Source of the DNA: Bacteroidota bacterium
GTDB lineage: Bacteria; Bacteroidota; Bacteroidia; Chitinophagales; Chitinophagaceae
NCBI GenBank assembly: GCA_016868815.1
Contig: VGFQ01000002.1
Location: 124,001-188,000, forward strand
Direction of reading: 5' to 3'
DNA length: 64,000 nt
The position numbers and the translations under genes were made by a program. The notes beneath the pieces were generated by a model that had not been told where the DNA came from, did no database searches, and saw nothing but the letters and a program-made list of their open reading frames with translations. Shown here piece by piece: positions 17,286 to 25,886 of this stretch; within the stretch, counting starts at the first letter, position 1, and each line of letters opens with the position of its first letter.

Positions 17286-18119
17286 TTAATGGAATTTCAG
17301 CGGCGTGTCAGGCTGGGTGGCGTAGGCGTTGTGGGGGTCTCGCTGTGCGGACTTCCCAACGATATACCGGATGCCGTGGAGCACATGCTTAGTAAAAGTG
17401 GGGTCTGAATAGTTGAAGATGTCATGCCCCAGGGTGGTGACCCATACATGCCCGCCGCCGAAGGCATGATACCAGGCCGTGGGGTAATAATCTTTGTAAT
17501 GTCCTGCATGTTCCCTGACTTTTTCCTCCTGTTGTCCGTCGAGGGAGGAAAGCTCGTGTACCATGAGCACTTCTATGCCCGGGAACAGCTCTTTGGCGAA
17601 GTAGCATTCATCTTTCTTTTCCCAAACGGCAGGGACACCCTCCATGCTGGGATGGCTGGGCCGCATGTTGAGGATGCGGAACGACTGGTTACGAGCATGC
17701 CAGGAGAAGGTACCGCCCAGCATCTGCTTGAACCAGGTCCAGTTCCGTTCGGTACCCATCACGGAATGCAGTCCCACGAAGCCTCCGCCAGACTCGATAT
17801 ACCGGCGGAAGGCGATGCGCTGGGCATCGGTGTCGAAGACGTCGTTGTTGGTATTGGAGAAGATAAGGACATCGTATTGGGCGAGGTTGGCTTCGGTGAA
17901 CTGGCCGGGGTCGTCGGAAGCCGTCAGGGAGAAACCGACTTCACCGGCAAGGCGCTGCAGCATCTCGACGGAGGCTGCCCGGTTGTCGTGCACATACCCT
18001 TTCCCATTTCTTGTATACACCATCGCTTTCACCTTCTTCCATCGCACTTGTCCTTGTACGACGGAGAGGAGGGATGCTGTCAGGAAAAGGCAGAAGCCAG
18101 CAGATCGAAGGGCTATCAT
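17286..18119 (-). CDS. Exported ThuA-like domain protein
   Basis: A 277-residue protein with a signal peptide (MIALRSAGFCLFLTASLLSVVQG) and one ThuA-like domain, a class I glutamine-amidotransferase-like fold named after trehalose-utilisation protein ThuA. Visible family segments are YTRNGKGYVHDNRAASVEML, LAQYDVLIFSNTNNDVFD, the glycine-rich YIESGGGFVGLHSV turn and GGGHVWVTTLGHD. It is the first gene of a minus-strand group with two exported Gfo/Idh/MocA oxidoreductases, a pairing frequent in Bacteroidota. ThuA of Sinorhizobium is implicated in 3-ketotrehalose metabolism, which would fit a partnership with sugar oxidoreductases; that link is inferred here. Confidence 0.88.
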   Translation of the reverse strand: MIALRSAGFCLFLTASLLSVVQGQVRWKKVKAMVYTRNGKGYVHDNRAASVEMLQRLAGEVGFSLTASDDPGQFTEANLAQYDVLIFSNTNNDVFDTDAQRIAFRRYIESGGGFVGLHSVMGTERNWTWFKQMLGGTFSWHARNQSFRILNMRPSHPSMEGVPAVWEKKDECYFAKELFPGIEVLMVHELSSLDGQQEEKVREHAGHYKDYYPTAWYHAFGGGHVWVTTLGHDIFNYSDPTFTKHVLHGIRYIVGKSAQRDPHNAYATQPDTPLKFH

Positions 18120-18176
18120 GTTTGTACTTTGGTTGGAGAATTAAATATCGGTTCTTTTCTCATAGCAGCGTATTTC

Positions 18177-18184
18177 AACCGATT
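18177..18184. promoter_or_regulatory. LacI-type operator candidate (AACCGATT)
   Basis: AACCGATT fits the LacI-family half-palindrome AANCGNTT. It is part of a 10-bp inverted repeat, CAACCGATTT at 18176-18185, matched by AAATCGGTTG at 18240-18249. The pair brackets the start region of the SDR gene and faces the ThuA operon. No LacI-family regulator is encoded in the window. Confidence 0.4.
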
Positions 18185-18240
18185 TCTTTGTTGCACATGC
18201 CGCGCTCGATACACATTTTCCTATCTTGAACCTTGAATAA

Positions 18241-18248
18241 AATCGGTT
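18241..18248. promoter_or_regulatory. LacI-type operator candidate (AATCGGTT)
   Basis: AATCGGTT, the reverse complement of the site at 18177-18184, ends four bases before the SDR start codon at 18253. A repressor bound here would cover the ribosome-binding region of the transcript's template. Confidence 0.4.
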
Positions 18249-18252
18249 GATA

Positions 18253-19062
18253 ATGCAGGTCAGGCTGGATGAAAAGGTAGTCGTGGTTACTGGAGCGACG
18301 GGCGTTTTGGGGGAGGCATTTGTCCGTGGCATCTCCCAGGCCGGGGCCCGCGTGGTGCTGCTGGGCAGGAATCGGGCAGTGGCAGCGGAGAGGGCCAGCG
18401 CCCTGCAGTCGGCGGGCGGCGAGGCGCTGGTAGCCGAGGCGGACGTACTCGACATGGCACAGCTGGAGGCGGCGCTGGCGCAGACGCTCGATAGGTTTGG
18501 CCGTGTGGATGGCCTGGTGAATGCCGCCGGCGGAAACATCAAGGAAGCGGTCATCATGCCGGACGCAGACCCTTTCACGGCCGACCTCGATGCCTTGCGC
18601 CGCGTCTTCGACCTCAACCTTTTTGGGAGCATCCTGCCGGTCAATGTGTTTGGCCCGGCCATCCTCTCCAGCGGCGGCGGCAGCATCGTCAACATCTCCT
18701 CAATGGCCTCTGCACAGGCCATCACCCGCGTGCTGGGCTATTCCCTCGCCAAGGCCTCGATCGACAATTACACCCGCTGGATGAGCACGGAGCTGGCCAT
18801 CCGACACAAGGGACGGGTGCGGATGAACGCCATCGCCCCCGGCTTTTTCATCACCCACCAGAACCGTGCCTTGCTGACCAATCCCGATGGCAGCCATACC
18901 CCCCGGGGCGAGGCGGTGATTCGCAACACGCCCTATGGCCGCTTCGGAGAACCTGACGAGCTCATTGGCGCCTTAGTTTACCTGCTAAGCGATTCGTCCG
19001 CCTTTGTCAACGGGCAGGTGCTGGGTGTCGACGGCGGCTTCAGCGTGTTTTCCGGCGTTTAG
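18253..19062 (+). CDS. SDR oxidoreductase, probable D-mannonate (fructuronate) oxidoreductase
   Basis: A 269-residue short-chain dehydrogenase/reductase. The cofactor loop TGATGVLGEAF is at about residues 14-24, NAAGG near 92, and the catalytic tyrosine and lysine appear in YSLAKAS near residue 163. The C-terminal DGGFSVFSGV is typical. Because mannonate dehydratase (uxuA) follows 93 bp later, the likely reaction is NAD(P)-linked interconversion of D-fructuronate and D-mannonate, the step before UxuA; in many Bacteroidota an SDR does this instead of the UxuB type. I start at ATG 18253 rather than the in-frame TTG two codons earlier. Confidence 0.85.
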   Translation: MQVRLDEKVVVVTGATGVLGEAFVRGISQAGARVVLLGRNRAVAAERASALQSAGGEALVAEADVLDMAQLEAALAQTLDRFGRVDGLVNAAGGNIKEAVIMPDADPFTADLDALRRVFDLNLFGSILPVNVFGPAILSSGGGSIVNISSMASAQAITRVLGYSLAKASIDNYTRWMSTELAIRHKGRVRMNAIAPGFFITHQNRALLTNPDGSHTPRGEAVIRNTPYGRFGEPDELIGALVYLLSDSSAFVNGQVLGVDGGFSVFSGV

Positions 19063-19155
19063 CCCATCCAAGGAGCACCATCTGGACGGTGAAGCATACA
19101 TTCGTCTCATTACAGCAAAGTCCATTCTTTACATTCACCACGAAAGCAATGCTAT

Positions 19156-20328
19156 ATGAAACTCAGACAGACGTGGAGATGGTTTGGTCCCGATGACCCC
19201 GTGACGTTACAGGATGTCTTGCAGACCGGTGCCCAGGGGATTGTGACAGCCTTACACCATGTGCCTCACGGCGAGGTCTGGACCATCGAGGAGATCCAGC
19301 GTCGCAAAGAGATCATTGAGGCCAAAGGGCTCACCTGGGATGTGGTGGAAAGCGTGACGATCCATGAAGATATCAAGACGAGAAGTGGACGCTATCTCCA
19401 CTGGATCGATTGCTACAAACAGACCCTCAGCCATCTGGCAGCCTGCGGCATCCGCATCGTCACGTACAACTTCATGCCGGTGAACGACTGGACGCGCACC
19501 AGCCTCGACCACCCCATGCGCGACGGCTCGCTGGCCCTTTACTTCAACTGGGCGGACATGGCGATGTTCGACATCCACCTGCTGCAGCGGCGAGGTGCAG
19601 TAGGCGATTACCCCGCCTCAGTTGTTGCCGAGGCCAGCCGCCGCTTTGAGGCCTCCACCCCCACCCGGAGAGAACACCTGGCCAATGTCGTGATGTTCGG
19701 CATCCCGGGAGAGCGGAAGTCGACCATACCCGAGATGCGCGAAAAGTTGGCCGCCTACCGCGACATCGACCGGAAGGCCCTGCGCGAAAACCTGGCGTAT
19801 TTTCTGTCTGCCATCGCACCCGTGGCGGATGAGCTCGGCATCCGGCTGGCCATACATCCCGACGACCCTCCTTACGACATCCTCGGCCTGCCCCGCATCG
19901 TTCGCAATATGGACGACTACCAATTTATCCTCGACGCCGTGCCGGCGCGCAGCAACGGAGCCTGCTTCTGCACGGGCTCGCTGGGGGCCTCGTTCGACAA
20001 CGACCTGCCGGAGATGGCCCGCCGCATCGGCGATAAAGTGCATTTTGTCCACCTTCGTAATGTCCGGAAGGATCCAGAAGGTAATTTCTACGAAGACGAC
20101 CACCTCGGTGGCGACGTGGACATGTACGCCGTCCTGCAGGAGCTCCTAGAGATCCAGCAGCGTAAGGGTGAGTCCATCCCCTTTCGCCCCGACCATGGCC
20201 ATCAGATGATTGATGACCTCAAAAAGACCACCAACCCTGGCTATTCCTGCATCGGAAGGCTCCGGGGGCTGGCAGAACTGAGGGGGCTAGAGATGGGGAT
20301 TGTCCGTTCACGAGGTTGGGAGGGGTAA
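19156..20328 (+). CDS. uxuA: D-mannonate dehydratase
   Basis: UxuA dehydrates D-mannonate to 2-keto-3-deoxy-D-gluconate in hexuronate breakdown. The 390-residue protein starts MKLRQTWRWFGPDDPV, a typical UxuA opening, and holds the expected TIM-barrel segments: ALHHVPHGEVW near residue 32, RLAIHPDDPPYDILGLPRI near 232, CTGSLGA near 273, VHFVHLRNV near 295, and the C-terminal FRPDHGHQM. His, Cys and Asp residues in these motifs bind the metal in characterised homologues. Length is normal. It sits between the SDR gene and the SusC/SusD pair, together suggesting a unit for uptake and use of a glucuronate- or mannonate-yielding glycan; no kdgK/kdgA genes are in view. Confidence 0.95.
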   Translation: MKLRQTWRWFGPDDPVTLQDVLQTGAQGIVTALHHVPHGEVWTIEEIQRRKEIIEAKGLTWDVVESVTIHEDIKTRSGRYLHWIDCYKQTLSHLAACGIRIVTYNFMPVNDWTRTSLDHPMRDGSLALYFNWADMAMFDIHLLQRRGAVGDYPASVVAEASRRFEASTPTRREHLANVVMFGIPGERKSTIPEMREKLAAYRDIDRKALRENLAYFLSAIAPVADELGIRLAIHPDDPPYDILGLPRIVRNMDDYQFILDAVPARSNGACFCTGSLGASFDNDLPEMARRIGDKVHFVHLRNVRKDPEGNFYEDDHLGGDVDMYAVLQELLEIQQRKGESIPFRPDHGHQMIDDLKKTTNPGYSCIGRLRGLAELRGLEMGIVRSRGWEG

Positions 20329-20345
20329 GCCTCTATATGCGTTTT

Positions 20346-20353
20346 AATCGATT
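20346..20353. promoter_or_regulatory. LacI-type operator candidate (AATCGATT)
   Basis: AATCGATT is a perfect palindrome matching AANCGNTT, set in the context TTTTAATCGATTTTC in the 126-bp gap between uxuA and the susC-like gene. It suggests that the transporter genes share a regulator with the SDR-uxuA pair. Confidence 0.4.
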
Positions 20354-20454
20354 TTCAATAGGTTCTTTGTTTATTTGATTATATTCGACTTTTCCAAGAC
20401 CTGGTAGCACATACATCACCATTGCGTTTTTTGCAAACTAAAACACTGATTGTC

Positions 20455-23400
20455 ATGCCATCTAACCCCTTCAGGGCATTTCTCTTGAAATGCATGCCTC
20501 TTTGGGTCCTGACCGCCTCGTTCTGCCTGATCGCGGCCACGCAGGCCCGATCGTCCGAGCCAACGTTAGCGTTTCGGGCAGTCTTGCCAAAAGACATCAT
20601 TGGGCATGTGACGGATGCCAAGGGAGACCCCCTCGCCGGTGCCACTGTCACGGTAAAAGGCACCAAGCGTATCGTGCTCACCGATGCCAACGGCGACTTC
20701 AACCTCAAAGGAGTCGATGATGCGTCCACCCTCGTAGTGACCTTCGCCGGCTATACTCCTCAGGAGGTCAGCGTAAAGGGCATCTCAGGCCCCCTCACGG
20801 TCCAATTCGCCGACCAGCAAAACCAGCTCGGTGAAGTGGTCGTGGTGGGTTATGGAACCCGACAAAAGAAAGACCTGACAGGCGCCGTGGCGCAGGTGAA
20901 GGCTACTCAGTTCGAGAACGAGAACCCCCGGTCGGTACAGGATATGTTGCGGGGCAACGCCCCTGGCCTCGATGTAAGCCTGAATGCTGGCCCCAAGGGC
21001 GGAGGCTCACTGCTGGTGCGAGGCCGCGGTTCACTAATCGCATCTTCGTCTCCCCTTTTGGTGGTGGACGGGGTGATCTACCAGGGTTCCCTGGATGATG
21101 TTAACCCCAACGACATCGCCACCATCGACATCCTCAAGGACGCCAGCTCGGCGGCTGTCTTCGGCGCCCGCTCTGCCAACGGAGTCATCCTCATCACCAC
21201 CAAGCGCGGCAAGAGCGGCAAGCCTCAGATTTCGGTCAACGCCAACTACAACCTGAACAAGATTGCCCAATATCCGCGGCTGCTCTCTCCGGATGAGTTC
21301 ATCAACTGGCGCACAGACGTACTCTGGAGCATGCGCGGCTTCGACTCCACCTCTCGCCCGAACATCAAATACCAGTTTACAAACCCCAGTAAGCTGCCGG
21401 CGGGCCTGAGCGTGGACCAGTGGAAAGCGCTCACAGGGGCCACCGGCGATGCTGTTGACATCTGGCTGAACCGCCTGCGCCTGACGACGGTTGAAGTGAA
21501 AAACTACAAGGATGGCAAGGTAGTCGACTGGGAAGATATTATGTACAACCGCCAGTCCAAAGGACAAGACTATACCGTCGCTATCAGCGGCAAGAAGAAC
21601 GAGCTCTCCTACTACACCTCGTTGGGATACCTTGAGAATGAGGGCTTGTCGGTAGGCGAGAAATACAAAACCTTTCGCGCCCGTGTGAATGTGGAGGCAG
21701 AAGTTGCAAAATTTCTAACCTTCGGCATGAACATGCAGTTCGCCGACCGGGATGAGAGTCCATGGAATGTCACCCTAGGTGATATGATACGTACGACGCC
21801 GTATGGTCAGCTCTACAATGACGATGGGGTAACGCTTCGAACGAGCACCAACGACGACCCGGGTAACAACCAAAACCCTTTCCTCAACATCACCTATCGT
21901 AAACGCCTGCAGAAGACGATGAACCTCTTCGGCTCGTTTTATGTTAAGGGTAAGCTCCCGTTCGGATTTTTCTACCAGACAAACTTCACCCCGCGCCTCG
22001 ACTGGTATAAAAACTACAATCATATTTCGTCCGCCCACCCGTTAGTGGGGGTCCGCGGAGGCGTCACGGTGCGCGAAGACAACAATCAGTACCAGTGGCA
22101 GCTCGACAACATCATCGGCTGGGCGAAGAACTTTGGCAAGCACAGCTTTGAAGTCACCTCCCTGATCAACGCCGAGAAATATCAGAGCTGGTACCAGCGC
22201 GTCAATGCGGAGAGCTTCTCACCCAATGACAACCTTGGATACAACAATATCGCCGCCGCCCGTACAGTCGTAATCACCAACGATGACCAGTACGCGACGG
22301 CCGACGCCCTCATGGGTCGCCTCAACTACAACTACTCCGGAAAATATCTGCTGACCGTGACGGGACGCCGCGACGGCTACTCCGCCTTCGGTCTCGAGAA
22401 CCGCCGCGCCTTCTTCCCCTCGGCCGCCCTTGGCTGGGTGTTCACGGACGAAAAGTTTTTGACTGGCATCACACGATTCATTGAGTATGGTAAGCTGCGC
22501 GTCTCCTATGGCGAGAACGGCAACCGTGAGATAGGTCGTTATGCTGCCCTGGCCAATCTGGATGCTGGCAGCTATGAGTACATCACTCCCGGGGGTACAC
22601 GTTACAGTGTAGGACGTGTCCAGGCCGCCAACATGGCCAACCCCAAACTCCGCTGGGAGCGCAACCGCTCGATGAACATCGGAGTCGACTTCACCATCCT
22701 CAAGGGTAACCTCAGCGGCTCGATCGACTGGTACGACCGTTCCACCAACGACCTGCTGGTCAACCGTACCTTGCCCGTCATGACCGGTTTTGCCAGCGTA
22801 ATCGCCAATCTAGGCCAAGTCGACAACCGCGGTTTCGAGGTAATGCTGAACAGCATCAACATGAAGCGGAATAACCTCAGCTGGCGCTCCAATGTGACCT
22901 TCTGGACCAACCAGAACAAGATCGTGCGGCTCTATGGTCCCGTGCCCGTCATCGACGCCACCGGTAAGATCACCGGCTATGTCGAGAAGAACGACGAAGC
23001 CAATCGCTGGTTCATCGGCAGGCAGATCAGCGATATCTACGATTACAAGGTGGCCGGCGTATGGCAGATTGCCGATGATGCCAAAGCCAGATCCTACGGA
23101 TTCACGCCCGGCGACTTCCGCCTCGAAGACCTGAATAATGATGGCAAGTACACGGCTATCGACGATAGGACCTTCGTCGGACAGACGACCCCAAAGTTCT
23201 CCTTCAACGTCCGCAACGAATTCACCCTCTTCCGCCACTGGGATGTCTCCTTCTCCCTCTACGGACGTGTGGGCCTGGTGAGCATCTTTAACGAGGCCAG
23301 AAACGTAGACCTGTTCTACGACCGTTCGCAATTCTACCGCAGGCCCTACTGGACACCCACTAATCCAATCAACGACTACGCCAAGATGATGTCGGCCGCC

Positions 23401-23634
23401 GGCGGCACCGTCGCCTTCAACGTTTACCGAAATTCCTCGTTTGTCCGACTCAATAATATCAGTGTAGCCTATACCGTGCCGAAAGAAGTTCTGGACAAAT
23501 ACAAGTTCCAAAGCATCAAGCTTTATATAAACGTCCAGAATGGGATTGTCTTCTCCCCATGGAATTACTTCGATCCGGAGAACAAAGGTCTCACCCCTAC
23601 CATTGTCAACTTTGGCCTTAACACAAGCCTTTAA
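20455..23634 (+). CDS. SusC/RagA-family TonB-linked outer-membrane protein
   Basis: The TonB-dependent outer-membrane channel of a SusC/SusD glycan importer. After a signal peptide comes a carboxypeptidase-regulatory-like domain (IIGHVTDAKGDPLAGATVTV), then the plug with the family signature VVVGYGTRQKKDLTGAV and DILKDASSAAVFGARSANGV, then a long beta-barrel; the ending NFGLNTSL is a standard barrel C-terminus. Product of about 1059 residues when started at ATG 20455; an in-frame TTG at 20422 would add 11 residues before the signal and looks spurious. The susD-like gene follows 29 bp later. Its location after uxuA points to oligosaccharides containing uronic acid, an inference from context. 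Confidence 0.95.
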   Translation: MPSNPFRAFLLKCMPLWVLTASFCLIAATQARSSEPTLAFRAVLPKDIIGHVTDAKGDPLAGATVTVKGTKRIVLTDANGDFNLKGVDDASTLVVTFAGYTPQEVSVKGISGPLTVQFADQQNQLGEVVVVGYGTRQKKDLTGAVAQVKATQFENENPRSVQDMLRGNAPGLDVSLNAGPKGGGSLLVRGRGSLIASSSPLLVVDGVIYQGSLDDVNPNDIATIDILKDASSAAVFGARSANGVILITTKRGKSGKPQISVNANYNLNKIAQYPRLLSPDEFINWRTDVLWSMRGFDSTSRPNIKYQFTNPSKLPAGLSVDQWKALTGATGDAVDIWLNRLRLTTVEVKNYKDGKVVDWEDIMYNRQSKGQDYTVAISGKKNELSYYTSLGYLENEGLSVGEKYKTFRARVNVEAEVAKFLTFGMNMQFADRDESPWNVTLGDMIRTTPYGQLYNDDGVTLRTSTNDDPGNNQNPFLNITYRKRLQKTMNLFGSFYVKGKLPFGFFYQTNFTPRLDWYKNYNHISSAHPLVGVRGGVTVREDNNQYQWQLDNIIGWAKNFGKHSFEVTSLINAEKYQSWYQRVNAESFSPNDNLGYNNIAAARTVVITNDDQYATADALMGRLNYNYSGKYLLTVTGRRDGYSAFGLENRRAFFPSAALGWVFTDEKFLTGITRFIEYGKLRVSYGENGNREIGRYAALANLDAGSYEYITPGGTRYSVGRVQAANMANPKLRWERNRSMNIGVDFTILKGNLSGSIDWYDRSTNDLLVNRTLPVMTGFASVIANLGQVDNRGFEVMLNSINMKRNNLSWRSNVTFWTNQNKIVRLYGPVPVIDATGKITGYVEKNDEANRWFIGRQISDIYDYKVAGVWQIADDAKARSYGFTPGDFRLEDLNNDGKYTAIDDRTFVGQTTPKFSFNVRNEFTLFRHWDVSFSLYGRVGLVSIFNEARNVDLFYDRSQFYRRPYWTPTNPINDYAKMMSAAGGTVAFNVYRNSSFVRLNNISVAYTVPKEVLDKYKFQSIKLYINVQNGIVFSPWNYFDPENKGLTPTIVNFGLNTSL

Positions 23635-23663
23635 CCGAAACCAGTCCTACAAATCGAAAGCAT

Positions 23664-25508
23664 ATGAAAATGACACCCCATACACTTCGCATAAATCGGG
23701 TGCTGGCATTGACCTTGGCCGCAGCCTTGGCCTTGCCCGCTTGCAAGGAGTCCTGGCTGACGCCAAGACCCCTCTCTATCTTCAGCCCGGAGAACACCCT
23801 CACGACCCAAGTGGGCTTCGAGGCAGCCCTGGCCTCCTGTGCCAACAACATGCGCCAGGAGTTTTATGGAGACGGTGCCCCCATGATCACGGAAAACATC
23901 TTCTCGGAGGTGGCTGTCGAGGGCACGACCGACAAGTTCGGACCTGCCGTCAACATGAACATCCTGATCACGCCAGACGCGAACCTCAACAGCGGAGACT
24001 TCAACCGCATAGGCTGGTATTGGGAGCGTGGCTGGCTCGGCATCCGACTCGCCAACACCATCATCTCTCGTCTGCCCAAGGCCACCTTCTCCCAGGCCAC
24101 CAAGGACGTGATCAAAGGCAAGGCCTATTTTTATCGCGCCTACCAATACTACCGTCTGATACACCAGTTCGGCGACATCCCCACCACCTTTAAAGAGATC
24201 TCCGAGCCCAAACTTGACTTCAAGACCGTGAAGCGCGATGCCATCCTCCAGCGCATCAAACTGGAACTCGACACAGCTGCTACATTCGTGCCTTGGGTGC
24301 AGAACAAGGGAGACGTGAACAAAGGCGCTGTATATCACCTACTCGCCAAAGTATGCCTCTCCATGGGGCTTTTTGATGAGGCCATCAACGCCACTTCTGC
24401 CGTGATCAATAACGGGGCTTACCGATTGGTCACCAGCCGCTTTGGCTCCGAGCTGAGTGATGCCCGGAAGAATGTGATCTGGGATCTGCACCGTCCACCG
24501 AACAAGGCCGCTTCTGCCAATACAGAGACGCTCTTCCTGGTGACAGATCGTTATGGTGATCAGAATGCCACCACCAGCGGTATCAATACCATGCGCCAGG
24601 CAGTCCCCTTCTTCTCTGTTAATACCATCCTGACCCCCGACGGTCGTGTCGGCATGACCCCCAACTTCGGGGTCGAATTAGACATGTGCTCCTTATATGG
24701 ACGCGGCATCGGCCGCTGCCGCGCCACCGGATATTCTACGCGCGACATCTGGGATGACACCAAAGACCTTCGTCGCGACACCGCCTCCGGCAACTGGATC
24801 ATGATGAATATGCTGGTGTACAACAACCCTGCCATCAAAGGCGTCTCTCCCTGGTACGGGCGCCGGCTGCAGCTATTCACCAACAGTGGAGCCCTTTCCG
24901 TTTCTACCGGAGACACCATCCGTACCTGGTACGATTGGCCACACTATAAACTCTTTATCCCAGACCAGATCCGTACGCCCTATCAGGGTGGCAACACCGA
25001 CTGGTATGTCTTCCGCCTGGCGGAGACCTACCTGCTGCGGGCAGAAGCCTACTGGTGGAAGAACGACATCGTCAAAGCTACGGCCGACGTGAATGCTGTC
25101 CGGACGCGGGCCCGCTGCTCGCCCTATTTGGCCGGTGTGGTCGATATCGGCACCATCCTCGACGAGCGCGCTCGGGAACTCTATTATGAAGAGCCACGGA
25201 AGACCGAGCTCACCCGGGTAGCCTTCACCTTTGCCAAAACGGGCAAAACGTATCTTGGCAAGACGTACAATGCAGCCAACTTCCACACGTCTAACTTCTG
25301 GTACGACCGGGTGATGGACAAGAACGTCTTCTACAAACGCAACGTGAAGAACGTACGGGGCGATGCCTATACCATCAGCCCCTACCACTCCCTCTGGCCC
25401 ATCCCACGCACAGCCATCCTGGCCAACCCCAACGGTTGGATCAATCAGAACCTTGGATATTCCGGCAGTGAGACCAACCAGCCTGCGTCGGACAAGATCT
25501 TCGAATAA
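23664..25508 (+). CDS. SusD/RagB-family surface lipoprotein
   Basis: The substrate-binding lid lipoprotein that pairs with the SusC channel just upstream. The N-terminal signal ends in the lipobox LPAC (Cys at residue 27), so the protein is lipidated and probably surface-exposed. The body shows the SusD helical-repeat architecture: YYRLIHQFGDIPTTFKE near residue 165, KGAVYHLLAKVCLSMGLFDEAIN near 220, and near the C-terminus the RLAETYLLRAEAYWWKND and LYYEEPRKTELTR segments common to RagB/SusD proteins. At 614 residues it is a long member of the family. Confidence 0.94.
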   Translation: MKMTPHTLRINRVLALTLAAALALPACKESWLTPRPLSIFSPENTLTTQVGFEAALASCANNMRQEFYGDGAPMITENIFSEVAVEGTTDKFGPAVNMNILITPDANLNSGDFNRIGWYWERGWLGIRLANTIISRLPKATFSQATKDVIKGKAYFYRAYQYYRLIHQFGDIPTTFKEISEPKLDFKTVKRDAILQRIKLELDTAATFVPWVQNKGDVNKGAVYHLLAKVCLSMGLFDEAINATSAVINNGAYRLVTSRFGSELSDARKNVIWDLHRPPNKAASANTETLFLVTDRYGDQNATTSGINTMRQAVPFFSVNTILTPDGRVGMTPNFGVELDMCSLYGRGIGRCRATGYSTRDIWDDTKDLRRDTASGNWIMMNMLVYNNPAIKGVSPWYGRRLQLFTNSGALSVSTGDTIRTWYDWPHYKLFIPDQIRTPYQGGNTDWYVFRLAETYLLRAEAYWWKNDIVKATADVNAVRTRARCSPYLAGVVDIGTILDERARELYYEEPRKTELTRVAFTFAKTGKTYLGKTYNAANFHTSNFWYDRVMDKNVFYKRNVKNVRGDAYTISPYHSLWPIPRTAILANPNGWINQNLGYSGSETNQPASDKIFE

Positions 25509-25886
25509 TTTGCTGCATCCCATGCAGCTATCTCAAACAAGCACCCTGGCGATGAGCTGGGGTGCTTGCTTTCAGGGCCTGCAACATCGAGATGCTCATG
25601 CGCTGCTTTGGCTACCAGACCTCGGCATCCCTATCAATATTTCATACACCCATGGACAGTAGGACTATACTGCCGCCTTAACCCGGGAAGAAATCACCTA
25701 GTTTGCCAACAACTAAAACGCTGCAGCAACAGTTGCTCCTGTTACTGCCAACCTCCCTCCCCAGCCCCTCCACTAAAATAAAAATGGGCTGGAAACCCCC
25801 GCCTTACCAGTATATTCCAACCGGTGGTCGTCCTTTCAGAAATCCTTTCTGCTGGCCTGAATTACATGTACAAAAGTAGCTACCTC
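25509..25886. other. 378-bp convergent intergenic region
   Basis: This gap between the susD-like gene and the convergent fusion gene holds one clear hairpin (25538-25568). No open frame in it has a recognisable product; the longest short frames are uncharacterised and lack a plausible ribosome-binding context. Confidence 0.6.
25538..25568 (+). terminator. Hairpin terminator after the uxuA-SusC/D operon
   Basis: CAAGCACCC at 25538-25546 and GGGTGCTTG at 25560-25568 are exact reverse complements around a 13-base loop, 29 bp after the susD-like stop. The tail is pyrimidine-rich (CTTTC) but not a long T run. Confidence 0.6.

Noticed and set aside
22810-23511. Long minus-strand frame (233 codons) inside the first susC-like gene
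   Set aside because: Mirror-frame shadow of a well-supported SusC gene; no recognisable domain.
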